The notes under the pieces were generated by a model, which saw nothing but the letters and a program-made list of their open reading frames with translations, did not search any database and was not told the origin of the DNA. The position numbers and the translations under genes are program-made. A stretch of 64,000 nt of DNA from Pseudomonas mangrovi (GTDB lineage Bacteria; Pseudomonadota; Gammaproteobacteria; Pseudomonadales; Pseudomonadaceae): assembly GCF_003052585.1 (NCBI RefSeq), contig NZ_QASN01000013.1, forward strand, positions 141,256 to 205,255. The letters run 5' to 3'. This document shows positions 9,348 to 20,756 of the stretch, one piece after another. The number at the start of each line of letters is the position of its first letter. The first letter of the stretch is position 1.

Positions 9348-10949
9348 TTGTACAAAAAATGCGCACTTTGCCTAGCTTTGATTGTCTTATCCGGCCGCCT
9401 GGCGACCGCCGGCGAGATCGCCGACGCCCTCACTGAGCAAGCACCCGAGGTAACACAAGGCCCCTTGTGGGCGTTCTTTGCCGAACCCCTGCAACCCTGC
9501 AGCGCCGAGCTGAGCCGTGAAGAACTGGCCACTCCCGGCTTGCTGCAGACCTTCTATGCCGAGCTTGGCTATATGCCAGTGTGGCAGTCGCAGGCGCGTA
9601 GAACGCTGCTCGCCGACACACTTCTGCAGCTTGCCGAGGACGGTCTCGAACCGGCCCACTACCCCCTCCCCGAGCCACTGCCCGACCCCAACTGCGCGGA
9701 CATCCTGAGCAGTCGCGCCTATCTGGATGCACTGCAGCATCTGTCGCGGGGCAAGGTCGAACAGGCACGCGTCGAGCCCTTCTGGCGAGCGCCGGATAGC
9801 ATCAACCCAGACCCACGCCCCAGCGTTCTGACCCTTGCCTGGCAGGGCCTGGATGATCTTCCCGGCGCCTTCGCCGCCGCTCGCCCGACGTTGCCGCAGT
9901 ATCAGTTGCTACGCCAGGCCTATGGCCAGTTGCGCAATCAGCCGCAGCAGGAGCGACCCATCATCCCCGCCGGCCGCCTGCTCAAACCCGGCATGCGCGA
10001 CCCGCGCGTGCCCGCGCTGACGGCCCGTCTCGCTGCCGAAGGCTACCTGTCGATTCCGCCGGAGACGGACGGCGCTTCTGCCGACCTCTATGACGAGACC
10101 CTGGCGGACGCGGTGCGACGCTTCCAGGTCCGCCACGACCTGCAGGGCGACGGTCTGATCGGCAACGACACCCTGACCGCCATGAATACCTCCGCCCAGG
10201 CGCGCCTCGACCAGTTGCGCGTCAACCTCGAGCGCTGGCGCTGGCTGGCTGGCGACATCGAGCAGGAAACCCTGCTGGTCGACATCGCCGGCGGCATGCT
10301 CGTCTACTACCGCGACGGCCTGCCGCTGTGGCAGGCCCGGGCGCAGGTCGGCAGGCCGGCGCGGCAGACGCCCAGGCTGAAATCGTTGGTCAGCCGACTG
10401 ACCCTCAATCCGACCTGGACAGTGCCGCCGACCATCCTGCGCGAGGACAAGTTGCCGGCCATACGCGACGACCTCGACTACCTGACCCATAACCAGATGC
10501 GCGTGCTCGACGCCGAGGGTCGCCAGCTCGACCCGGAAACCGTCGACTGGAGCCGACCGGGCAACATCATGCTGCGCCAGGACGCCGGCCCGAAGAATCC
10601 GCTGGGCAAACTGGTGGTCCGCTTTCCCAACCCCTATTCGGTGTACCTGCACGACACGCCCAGCCAGAGCCTGTTCGCAAAATCACCCCGGACCTTCAGC
10701 TCGGGCTGCGTGCGCATCGAAGGTATCCTCGGCCTGCTCGATGTGATCCTTTCCGAAGAACAGTGCAAGGATGTTTCCCAGCGCATCACCCGCGGCCGCA
10801 CCGAACAGGTGCGGATCGAGCAGCGGCTGCCGATCGTGCTGGCGTACTGGACGGCGAATGTGGATGAGCTGGGCCAACTCAGCCTGCGCAACGATCCTTA
10901 CGGGCTGGATGCGCCGCTGCTCCAGGCACTGGATACGGCCCCACGCTGA
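9348..10949 (+). CDS. L,D-transpeptidase of the YcbB/LdtD type
   Basis: 533-residue periplasmic enzyme forming 3-3 cross-links in peptidoglycan. It has a signal peptide (YKKCALCLALIVLSG through ATA), an N-terminal scaffold domain, a PG_binding_1 domain around residues 215-285 (DAVRRFQVRHDLQGDG) and a YkuD catalytic domain. The catalytic domain shows HDTP, then R-x2-SSGCVRI with nucleophile Cys 454. The start is TTG at 9348: GGAG lies 8 bases upstream and the signal peptide starts at once. The open frame continues upstream but would bury the signal sequence behind about 60 residues and overlap the divergent gene. Domain order matches E. coli YcbB. Confidence 0.88.
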   Translation: MYKKCALCLALIVLSGRLATAGEIADALTEQAPEVTQGPLWAFFAEPLQPCSAELSREELATPGLLQTFYAELGYMPVWQSQARRTLLADTLLQLAEDGLEPAHYPLPEPLPDPNCADILSSRAYLDALQHLSRGKVEQARVEPFWRAPDSINPDPRPSVLTLAWQGLDDLPGAFAAARPTLPQYQLLRQAYGQLRNQPQQERPIIPAGRLLKPGMRDPRVPALTARLAAEGYLSIPPETDGASADLYDETLADAVRRFQVRHDLQGDGLIGNDTLTAMNTSAQARLDQLRVNLERWRWLAGDIEQETLLVDIAGGMLVYYRDGLPLWQARAQVGRPARQTPRLKSLVSRLTLNPTWTVPPTILREDKLPAIRDDLDYLTHNQMRVLDAEGRQLDPETVDWSRPGNIMLRQDAGPKNPLGKLVVRFPNPYSVYLHDTPSQSLFAKSPRTFSSGCVRIEGILGLLDVILSEEQCKDVSQRITRGRTEQVRIEQRLPIVLAYWTANVDELGQLSLRNDPYGLDAPLLQALDTAPR

Positions 10950-11169
10950 AGTGCGGTTCCATCCGCGAGAGGCCGGCCGCCGCACTATCGGTCCCGGCGC
11001 AGGCGAAGCGGGGAACTCGCGAGCGCGGGTTCGACTCTTCTAGAGAACCTCAGGAAAAGCAGCGCAGCCTGCAACGTCCGTTTGCCACGGGCATTGCAGA
11101 TCTCCCAGTCGACGGGTTGCGCGGCATTTCCGAGGATCACTGGTGGACAACCGATCCCTGGAGTTTGCG

Positions 11170-11478
11170 ATGAACAAGAAGTCGATTACCTGCCTGACTG
11201 CCGTACTCACCCTGCTACCGGCCTCCGCAGCGCTTGCCGACGCCGACTTCTGGCGCAACGTGCTGAGCTCCGGCGCTACGACTGCCACTACCTACGCGAC
11301 CTCGAAGGACAACAAGCTGATCGTTGCCGCCCGTGACGAGGCGGGTGCCTTCGTCGCCAGTGACGGGCAGATTCGCGGCCCCTATCTGGAGGCGGCAATG
11401 CAGCGCATGCGCAACGAGCATCCCCAGCTGCAGGCGGACGACATGCAGCTAGCGACGCGGCTGTTGACTGAGCAGTAA
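11170..11478 (+). CDS. DUF2388 domain small exported protein
   Basis: 102 residues with a signal peptide (MNKKSITCLTAVLTLLP through ALA). The mature part has the DUF2388 pattern DNKLIVAARDEAGAFVASDGQIRGPYLE. The family is common in Pseudomonas, usually in several copies, and has no known function. ATG 11170 has GGAG 8 bases upstream, so I reject the longer frame starting at 11143. It lies 220 bp after the YcbB-type gene; that gap shows no clear terminator or gene. Confidence 0.85.
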   Translation: MNKKSITCLTAVLTLLPASAALADADFWRNVLSSGATTATTYATSKDNKLIVAARDEAGAFVASDGQIRGPYLEAAMQRMRNEHPQLQADDMQLATRLLTEQ

Positions 11479-11499
11479 GCCACGCACCCTGCAGACCGA

Positions 11500-11641
11500 A
11501 CCATCCCTCATCCGGCACTGCGCGCCACCTTCTCCCAGAGGGAGAAGGAAAGCTGCGGGGCGGTAGCCCGGGGTGGGCTGGCAGGGCACCGCGTTTCCCT
11601 CTCCCGCCGGGAAAGAGTGCCGAAGGCGGGTGAGGGATGGT
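11500..11641. repeat. 142-bp inverted-repeat element (REP/MITE-like)
   Basis: The stretch between the DUF2388 gene and gcvP is bounded by 15-bp ends that are inverted copies with one mismatch (ACCATCCCTCATCCG at 11500-11514 and its complement at 11627-11641). Inside are further self-complementary blocks (CTTCTCCC...GGGAGAAGG and CCCTCTCCC...). It can fold into a large hairpin and may double as the gcvP terminator. The structure resembles dispersed GGGAG-rich repeats seen in many pseudomonad intergenic regions. Confidence 0.6.
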
Positions 11642-11666
11642 CCAGGCGACTCCTAGCCCAAGAGCA

Positions 11667-14546
<2,880 letters not shown>

Positions 14547-14605
14547 GACGGGTCTCGGAATCGGCGGTCGTGGCACAACGGCCTGGCTGGCGCCAGGCGG
14601 CAGAA

Positions 14606-14625
14606 CCCTCCCCGGACGGGGAGGG
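14606..14625. other. Hairpin between gcvH and gcvP
   Basis: A perfect 9-bp stem (CCCTCCCCG, GA loop, CGGGGAGGG) lies in the 90-bp gap between gcvH and gcvP. No T-run follows on the minus strand, so it looks like an mRNA processing or stability hairpin, or an attenuator, more than a full terminator. An adjacent CTGGCGCCAG palindrome lies just downstream. Confidence 0.5.
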
Positions 14626-14636
14626 ATGGAGCGCAA

Positions 14637-15026
14637 TCAGGCGTCGGCGTCAGCCACGGCCATGTAGCCGGCAGCATCAAGCAGTGCAGTGAGCTCGTCC
14701 GGATTGCTAGGCTTGAGCTTGAAGAACCAGTTGCCGTAGGGGTCTTCGTTGACCAGTTCCGGCGCGTCGGCGAGGGCCTCGTTGACCGCGATGACCTCGC
14801 CGCTGACGGGCGCATAGATGTCCGATGCTGCCTTGACCGACTCGACCACCCCGGCTTCCTGGCCAGCCGCGAGCTGCTTGCCGACGTCCGGCAGTTCGAC
14901 GAAGACCACATCACCCAGGGCTTCCTGGGCGTGATCGGAAATACCGACGGTCACGCTGCCATCAGCTTCCAGCCGCGCCCACTCGTGGCTGGCGGCATAA
15001 CGCAGGTCGGCGGGAATATTGCTCAT
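14637..15026 (-). CDS. gcvH: Glycine cleavage system H-protein
   Basis: 129-residue lipoyl carrier that shuttles the aminomethyl intermediate between P-, T- and L-proteins. The lipoylated lysine is K65 in the family motif VESVKAASD, and the C-terminal region has the usual [18 protein letters not shown] 15026 is preceded by GAGGAAAC; the eight upstream residues of the open frame are not needed. It lies 58 bp after gcvT. Confidence 0.96.
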   Translation of the reverse strand: MSNIPADLRYAASHEWARLEADGSVTVGISDHAQEALGDVVFVELPDVGKQLAAGQEAGVVESVKAASDIYAPVSGEVIAVNEALADAPELVNEDPYGNWFFKLKPSNPDELTALLDAAGYMAVADADA

Positions 15027-15084
15027 CTTCTTGGTTTCCTCAGGGGGCAATGGCGGTGGCTTCCGCCAGGAAATTTAGCAGTTG

Positions 15085-16167
15085 TCAGATCAGCGGCTTG
15101 CCATGCCGGACAAAATTCGGACGGACCACCCGCACCGGGTACCACTTGCCGCGGATTTCCACCTCGGCACGCTCGCCGGTGGCGGCAGGCACCCGGGCCA
15201 GGGCGATGGACTTGCCCAGCGTGGGCGAGAAGCTGCCGCTGGTGATCTCGCCGTCGCCGACGCCTTCCACACGCACCACCTGATGGGCACGCAGCACGCC
15301 ACGTTCTTCCAGCACCAGGCCGACCAGCTTCGGCTGAGCCTCGTCCGCACGCTGCGCCTGCAGGGCAGCGCGGCCGACGAAGTCACGCTCGCTCGGCTCC
15401 CAGGCGATGGTCCAGGCCATGTTCGCCGCCAGCGGCGAGACGTTCTCGTCCATGTCCTGGCCGTACAGATTCATCCCGGCCTCCAGACGCAAGGTATCGC
15501 GAGCGCCCAGACCGATAGGGGCGATGCCGGCACCGACCAGCTCATTGAGCAGCTCGGCGGCCTGCCCTGCCGGCAACATGATTTCCAGGCCGTCTTCGCC
15601 GGTGTAACCGGTGCGCGCGATGAACCAGTCGCCTTCCGGCAGCCCCTGGAAGGGTTTCAGATCGTGAATCAGCGCGGCGCGTGCCGCGGTAACCAGTTCG
15701 GCCACATGGGCGCGGGCTCGCGGGCCCTGGATCGCCAGCATGGCCAGATCGGCGCGTTCGCGCAGCTCGACCGCAAAGCCCTCAGCCCGCGCCTGCATCC
15801 AGGCGATGTCCTTGTCGCGGGTCGAGGCATTCACCACCACCCGGTAACCCCAATCGCACAGGTAGACGATGAGGTCGTCGATCACCCCGCCCTGCTCGTT
15901 GAGCATGCCGCTGTAGAGCGCCTTGCCAGGCTCGCTCAGACGGGCGACATCATTGGCCAGCAGTTTCTGCAGGTAGGACTGTGCATCGGCCCCCTGCACA
16001 TCCACCACGGTCATGTGGGACACGTCGAACACGCCGCAATCACGGCGGACCTGATGATGTTCCTCGACCTGGGAGCCATAGTGCAGCGGCATATCCCAGC
16101 CACCGAAGTCGACCATCTTGGCACCCAGTGCCAGATGCAGATCATAGAGCGGCGTACGCAGTCCCAT
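15085..16167 (-). CDS. gcvT: Aminomethyltransferase, T-protein
   Basis: 360-residue tetrahydrofolate-dependent T-protein that releases ammonia and forms 5,10-methylenetetrahydrofolate. It starts [27 protein letters not shown] and has the folate-site features [10 protein letters not shown] and [26 protein letters not shown] lies 6-8 bases before the ATG. First gene of the gcvTHP unit. The 167-bp upstream region has a sigma70-like promoter, and I see no recognisable glycine riboswitch there. Confidence 0.96.
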   Translation of the reverse strand: MGLRTPLYDLHLALGAKMVDFGGWDMPLHYGSQVEEHHQVRRDCGVFDVSHMTVVDVQGADAQSYLQKLLANDVARLSEPGKALYSGMLNEQGGVIDDLIVYLCDWGYRVVVNASTRDKDIAWMQARAEGFAVELRERADLAMLAIQGPRARAHVAELVTAARAALIHDLKPFQGLPEGDWFIARTGYTGEDGLEIMLPAGQAAELLNELVGAGIAPIGLGARDTLRLEAGMNLYGQDMDENVSPLAANMAWTIAWEPSERDFVGRAALQAQRADEAQPKLVGLVLEERGVLRAHQVVRVEGVGDGEITSGSFSPTLGKSIALARVPAATGERAEVEIRGKWYPVRVVRPNFVRHGKPLI

Positions 16168-16292
16168 GGGTTTCTCCTTCCGGGATTGGCGCGATCGGCA
16201 GGTAGTCAGGGACGATGCGGGCAGCGAAGCGTGGAGGCTTGCGCTGGCGGCACCGGCAGGGAGAACCGGCCGGACTGATTTAAAGCGCGCGC

Positions 16293-16321
16293 ATTGTAGC
16301 CGCAGCCGCTCGACAGGTCAC
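16293..16321 (-). promoter_or_regulatory. Putative sigma70 promoter of gcvTHP
   Basis: On the minus strand GTGACC (16316-16321), a 17-base spacer and TACAAT (16293-16298) form a plausible -35/-10 pair, giving a leader of about 120 bases before gcvT. Only the -10 matches the consensus well. Confidence 0.45.
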
Positions 16322-16334
16322 TGCGAGCTGACGA

Positions 16335-17951
16335 TCACCCGCGATGACGGGCGGAGCGGCGGATCAGCCCGATCACCGGCAGCAGGCCGACCAGCACCAG
16401 CGTCAGGGCGGGAAGCGCGGCGCGCGCCCACTCACCTTCGCTGGTCATCTCGAAGATGCGGATAGACAGGGTGTCCCAGCCGAACGGACGCATCAGCAGG
16501 GTCGCCGGCATCTCCTTGAGCACATCGACGAACACCAGCAGCGCGGCGCTGAAGGTTGCTGGTGCCAGCAACGGCAGATAGACCCGCAGGAACAGCCAGG
16601 GCCCGCCGACACCCAGGCTGCGCGAGGCCTCCGGCAACGAGCGGCGAATACGCGCCAGACCGGTTTCCAGCGGCCCGTAGGCCACCGCCAGGAAGCGAAT
16701 CAGATAGGCCAGCAGCAGCGCACCGAGGCTGCCGAGCAGGATCGGCTTGCCGGCGCCGCCCAGCCACCCGGACAGCGGAATGACCAGATTGCGATCGAGG
16801 TAACTGAACGCCAGCATGATCGCCACCGCCAGCACCGAACCCGGTAGCGCGTAGCCCAAATTGGCCAGGCCGACCCCGGAGCGGATCAGCCGCCGCGGTG
16901 CCTGGCGCCAGGCGAAGGCCAGCAGCATCGCTGCCGCCACCGTGATCAGCGCAGCCATGCCGCCCAGTCCGAGGGTATGCAGGATCAGGCTGGCATAGCG
17001 TTCGTCCAGATCGAAACGTCCGCGCTGCCAGAACCACACCAGCAACTGCAGCATCGGGATGACGAACGCACAGCCAAACACCAGGCCGCACCAGCCGGTG
17101 GCCGCCCAGGCGCGCACGCCGCTCAGGCGATACAGCGCCTTGCCGCGTGGCCGCTCGCTGGCCGGCCGACTGACGCCGCGGGCGCGTCTTTCGGCATACA
17201 GCACCAGCATCACCGCGAGCAGCAGCAGGCTGGCCAGCTGGGTCGCAGTGGCGAGATTGAAGAAGCCATACCAGGTCTTGTAGATGGCGGTGGTGAAGGT
17301 ATCGAAATTGAATACCGAAACCGCGCCGAAATCCGCCAGCGTCTCCATGATCGCCAGCGCCAGCCCCGCGCCAATGGCCGGCCGCGCCATCGGCAGTCCG
17401 ACCCGCCAGAATGCCTGCCATGGCGACTGCCCGAGCACTCGCGCCGCCTCCATCAGACCCTTGCCCTGGGCCAGGAACGCCGCGCGGGCGAGCAGATAGA
17501 CGTAAGGATAGAAAACCAGCACCAGCACCACGATCACGCCGCCTGTGGAACGCACCCGCGGCAGGCGCAGTCCGCTGCCGAACCACTCGCGCAGCAAGGT
17601 CTGCACCGGGCCGGAAAAATCCAGCAGGCCGACAAAGACGAACGCCAGCACGTAGGCAGGAATCGCGAAGGGCAGCATCAGCGCCCAGTCCAACCAGCGC
17701 CGTCCGGGAAATTCGCAGAGGCTGGTGAGCCAGGCCAGGCTGACGCCGAGCAGCGTCACGCCGATGCCGACGCCGACCACCAGCTTCAGCGTGTTGCCGA
17801 TCAGGCGCGGCATCTGGGTGCTCCACAGATGGGCCCAGATCTCGCCATTGATCTCGTGCCAGGACAGCACCAGCACCGACAGTGGCAGCACCACCAGCGC
17901 GGCGATGGAAAAGACGATCGGATACCAGCGGCGCTGGACGGGCTGGGTCAC
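16335..17951 (-). CDS. Ferric iron ABC transporter permease (FbpB/HitB type)
   Basis: 538-residue inner-membrane permease with two fused BinB-type halves, each with about six membrane segments and an EAA-type cytoplasmic loop (EAARVLGQSPWQAFWRVGLP and PEASRSLGVGGPWLFLRVYLP). It translocates Fe3+ delivered by the periplasmic binding protein encoded just upstream. The start is read as GTG 17951 because CGAGG lies 7 bases before it; a TTG two codons upstream is possible. A terminator-like hairpin lies between the binding-protein gene and this one. No ATP-binding subunit gene is nearby. Confidence 0.9.
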   Translation of the reverse strand: MTQPVQRRWYPIVFSIAALVVLPLSVLVLSWHEINGEIWAHLWSTQMPRLIGNTLKLVVGVGIGVTLLGVSLAWLTSLCEFPGRRWLDWALMLPFAIPAYVLAFVFVGLLDFSGPVQTLLREWFGSGLRLPRVRSTGGVIVVLVLVFYPYVYLLARAAFLAQGKGLMEAARVLGQSPWQAFWRVGLPMARPAIGAGLALAIMETLADFGAVSVFNFDTFTTAIYKTWYGFFNLATATQLASLLLLAVMLVLYAERRARGVSRPASERPRGKALYRLSGVRAWAATGWCGLVFGCAFVIPMLQLLVWFWQRGRFDLDERYASLILHTLGLGGMAALITVAAAMLLAFAWRQAPRRLIRSGVGLANLGYALPGSVLAVAIMLAFSYLDRNLVIPLSGWLGGAGKPILLGSLGALLLAYLIRFLAVAYGPLETGLARIRRSLPEASRSLGVGGPWLFLRVYLPLLAPATFSAALLVFVDVLKEMPATLLMRPFGWDTLSIRIFEMTSEGEWARAALPALTLVLVGLLPVIGLIRRSARHRG

Positions 17952-17968
17952 ACACAATCCTCGGCGAC

Positions 17969-17999
17969 AGAAAAGACAACGCCCCGATCAACGGGGCGT
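17969..17999 (-). terminator. Terminator/attenuator between binding-protein and permease genes
   Basis: An 8-bp perfect stem (ACGCCCCG at 17979-17986 and its complement at 17992-17999) is followed on the minus strand by TTGTCTTTTCT. Its place inside the operon suggests partial termination, giving more binding protein than permease. Confidence 0.7.
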
Positions 18000-18055
18000 C
18001 GAAGTAGAACAGCTGCGCGGCTCAGGGGGCAAGCCTGCACGGCGGCGCGGACGAC

Positions 18056-19057
18056 TCAGTTCCAGCCGGCGCGATCCATCAGCATGATCGCCTCGGCCTG
18101 GCGCTTGCCGGCCACTTCCACCGGAATGCTGTCAGCCTTGAACGCGCCCCAGGCCGCTACCTCGGCAGACGGCTTGACTGCCGCATTGGCCGGGTATTCC
18201 TGGTTGGAGTCGGCAAACAGGCTCTGCGCTTGCGGGCCGGTCATCCACTCGAGCAACTTTTGCGCGGCCTCCGGGTGCGGTGCGTGCTTGGTCACACCGG
18301 CACCCGACAGGTTGACGTGGACGCCACGGCTGGCCTGGTTCGGCCAGAACAGCTTGACCTTGAGATCCGGCTGCTGCTGGTGCAGGCGACCGAAGTAGTA
18401 GGTGTTGGCGATACCCAGATCGCACTGGCCGGCATCGATCGCCTGCAGCAGCGCGGTGTCATCGGCGAAGACATCGGTGGCCAGGTTGTCGACCCAGCCC
18501 TTGATGATCTCTTCGGTCTTGGCCGTACCGTGAGTTTCGATCAGGGTGGCGGTCAACGACTGGTTGTAGACCTTCTTGCTGGTGCGCAGGCACAGACGAC
18601 CCTCCCATTTCTCGTCGGCCAACGCCTCGTAAGTGGACAGTTCCTCCGGCTTGACCCGCTCACTGGAGTAGAAAATGGTCCGCGCGCGCAGCGACAGGCC
18701 GGTCCAGCTGCCGGTGCTGGACCGGTACTGGGCGGGAATGTTGCTTTCGATCACCGCCGACTGCAGCGGCTTGAGCACGCCCTGCTGCTCGGCCTGCCAA
18801 AGGTTGCCGGCATCCACGGTGATCAGCAGGTCGGCTGGGGTATTGGCGCCTTCGGCCTGCAGACGCGCCAGCAGCGGCGCCTCCTTGTCGGTGATGAAAC
18901 TGACCTTGACCCCAGTTTCCTTGGTGTAGGCATCGAACACCGGCTTGATCAGCTCATCGATGCGGGCGGAATAGACCACCACTTCCTCGGCGGCGAAGGC
19001 CGGCGCACAGAGGGCGGAAAGGGTGAGAGCGGCGAACAGCGACTTGCGGACCGGCAT
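18056..19057 (-). CDS. Periplasmic ferric iron-binding protein (FbpA/HitA type)
   Basis: 333-residue extracellular solute-binding protein with a signal peptide ([17 protein letters not shown] through AFA, cleaved before [10 protein letters not shown]). The tandem tyrosines of the iron site are present in ANTYYFGRL, as in FbpA/FutA proteins. It captures Fe3+ in the periplasm for the permease encoded 104 bp downstream. GAGGC precedes the ATG. The AT-rich 98-bp upstream region must hold the promoter, but I could not see a convincing Fur box there. Confidence 0.92.
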   Translation of the reverse strand: MPVRKSLFAALTLSALCAPAFAAEEVVVYSARIDELIKPVFDAYTKETGVKVSFITDKEAPLLARLQAEGANTPADLLITVDAGNLWQAEQQGVLKPLQSAVIESNIPAQYRSSTGSWTGLSLRARTIFYSSERVKPEELSTYEALADEKWEGRLCLRTSKKVYNQSLTATLIETHGTAKTEEIIKGWVDNLATDVFADDTALLQAIDAGQCDLGIANTYYFGRLHQQQPDLKVKLFWPNQASRGVHVNLSGAGVTKHAPHPEAAQKLLEWMTGPQAQSLFADSNQEYPANAAVKPSAEVAAWGAFKADSIPVEVAGKRQAEAIMLMDRAGWN

Positions 19058-19155
19058 GGTGACTGCCTCGAGATTGAGAAGAAAACTGCGTGGATACTAG
19101 TGAATCCCATTTAGCTTCTCAATAAAACTATCGTGACAGGTTGTCACGCCCCCTT

Positions 19156-20667
19156 TCAGCGCTGCGCCACCTCGCCCCGCGCGCGACGTACCACTTCGTC
19201 GCGCACCAGCTCGGCCATACGCTGTCGCGGGTCCTCGCGCACCGGGAGACCGCGATGGTAGAGCAGGGTTACGGCGAACGGGCCATCACCGGTGGCCCGC
19301 ACCGCCACGTTGTCGGGGCTGATGGTGACACGTCCCAAGTGCCGGGCCACCGGCCAGGACATATCGCCATAGGCGTGGTAGACCAGCTCGGAGCAGACGA
19401 TGCGGTCGGTGGTCTCGACATCGAAGTTGAAGTCATAGGCCTTGCCCACCTGACGCAGCGCCTGCAGTACCACCTCGCTGCGCTGAGCCGGGCTGAGCCG
19501 TTCGTGGCGCAACACGGCCACGTCATCGACATTCAGGAAATGCTTGAGCTTGTTCATGGTCACCCCCTCGCGCAGGGCCTCGACCACGCCACGCCCCTTG
19601 CGGATGTCCTGCTGATAGCGCTGCACCAGCGGATGCTCCCAGATGCCCAGTTCGCGCAGCTGCTCCTCGTTGCCCACCCAGATCGCGACATGCCCCCAGT
19701 GGCCGGGAATGAAGGCGTCGGTCAGGCGAAACGGCGTCTTCTCCAGCAGGATGTCGCCGGGTTGCAGGTTGCCATAAACCTCCAGCAGCACGTCATGCCG
19801 GTCGTAGAGCTTGCCACGCCGGGTTTCCACCAGGCCGACCGCGTTGCCGAAGGCCTGACTGGAAAAGTTCACACCCTCGTTCTTTAGCAGGTTCAGGGCA
19901 TCCAGCGGATAGTCGCCGTAGGTACTTACCAGACCGCCGACGTAACCAACCGGGCGGAACTGGCCAATCAGGCGACGCGAGGGACTCTGTTCAATCAGGC
20001 CGCGCAGATAGCGGCTCTGTTCGTCATCCAGTACCGCCAGCTGCACCGCATGCTGCTCCAGCCAATCCAGACCGCGGCGCGTGCGGGCACGCTTGAGCGG
20101 AGAGTTGAAGGAGCGTTCAATGCGGTTGAGCGCGCCAGAGGGCAGGGCGAAGCCGCTATCGGGACGATTGAGGTGCTGGCGGATCTGCGGGTTGCTGCTG
20201 TAGAGCGTAACCACCGTCAGGTAGTTGTCGTACAGCAGCAGCGCGGCGGCCAGCGACATGGCAATACCGCTGGCCTGCACCCGCGCCTGGCGGGCATCGC
20301 TGGGCAGCTCGCGACCCAACCAGCACTCATGCTCACTGGCAAGCGCCAGTAACGCCTGGCGCTGCTGCAGCAGTCGCGCCGCGCCCTCGTTGAGTCGGCG
20401 CAGGTCGCCACCGGAAAGCGGCTCGCCCGCCTGTTCGCGGGCCTTCAACTGACGAAAGAACACCAGTGCCCTGGCTCGCAGGGTGAGATTCTCCTCGACC
20501 AGCAACTGGAACTGCTCGACCTTGGCCGCCATTGCCTCGGCACTCCCCAGCTCCGGCCCACGCTGCCCGAGACACAGGCCCAACGGCGCTGCACTGGCCA
20601 GGCCACTGCAGAGGCATAACAGCATCATGATCAGCGTGCGCCACGTTGCGCTCGGCTTCCTACACAT
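19156..20667 (-). CDS. Exported YiiX/YebB-like permuted papain-fold (NlpC/P60-related) protein
   Basis: 503 residues with a signal peptide (RTLIMMLLCLCSGLASAA). The C-terminal half has the circularly permuted papain-like pattern: GHWGHVAIWVG with the active histidine, then RIVCSELVYHAYG with the probable catalytic cysteine. The N-terminal 200 residues are helical and hydrophilic with no motif I know. A cell-wall or lipoprotein amidase/hydrolase role is likely but unproven. ATG 20667 is preceded by a perfect AAGGAGG, so the GTG two codons upstream is rejected. A single-gene unit between fbpA and ubiI. Confidence 0.82.
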   Translation of the reverse strand: MCRKPSATWRTLIMMLLCLCSGLASAAPLGLCLGQRGPELGSAEAMAAKVEQFQLLVEENLTLRARALVFFRQLKAREQAGEPLSGGDLRRLNEGAARLLQQRQALLALASEHECWLGRELPSDARQARVQASGIAMSLAAALLLYDNYLTVVTLYSSNPQIRQHLNRPDSGFALPSGALNRIERSFNSPLKRARTRRGLDWLEQHAVQLAVLDDEQSRYLRGLIEQSPSRRLIGQFRPVGYVGGLVSTYGDYPLDALNLLKNEGVNFSSQAFGNAVGLVETRRGKLYDRHDVLLEVYGNLQPGDILLEKTPFRLTDAFIPGHWGHVAIWVGNEEQLRELGIWEHPLVQRYQQDIRKGRGVVEALREGVTMNKLKHFLNVDDVAVLRHERLSPAQRSEVVLQALRQVGKAYDFNFDVETTDRIVCSELVYHAYGDMSWPVARHLGRVTISPDNVAVRATGDGPFAVTLLYHRGLPVREDPRQRMAELVRDEVVRRARGEVAQR

Positions 20668-20756
20668 AGCCACCTCCTTGTCGATCGCCCGGCATTCTAG
20701 CCGGGTGCCGACGCCGCCTGCGGGCCTGCATCACGCGCGAGGGACAAATCCCCGTT

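Noticed and set aside
16168..16334. Glycine riboswitch before gcvT
   Set aside because: I looked for the paired aptamer pattern with conserved purine-rich cores and found none in this short 167-bp region.
19058..19155. Fur box upstream of the iron-binding protein gene
   Set aside because: The AT-rich stretch TTTATTGAGAAGCTAAAT has too few matches to the Fur consensus to call.
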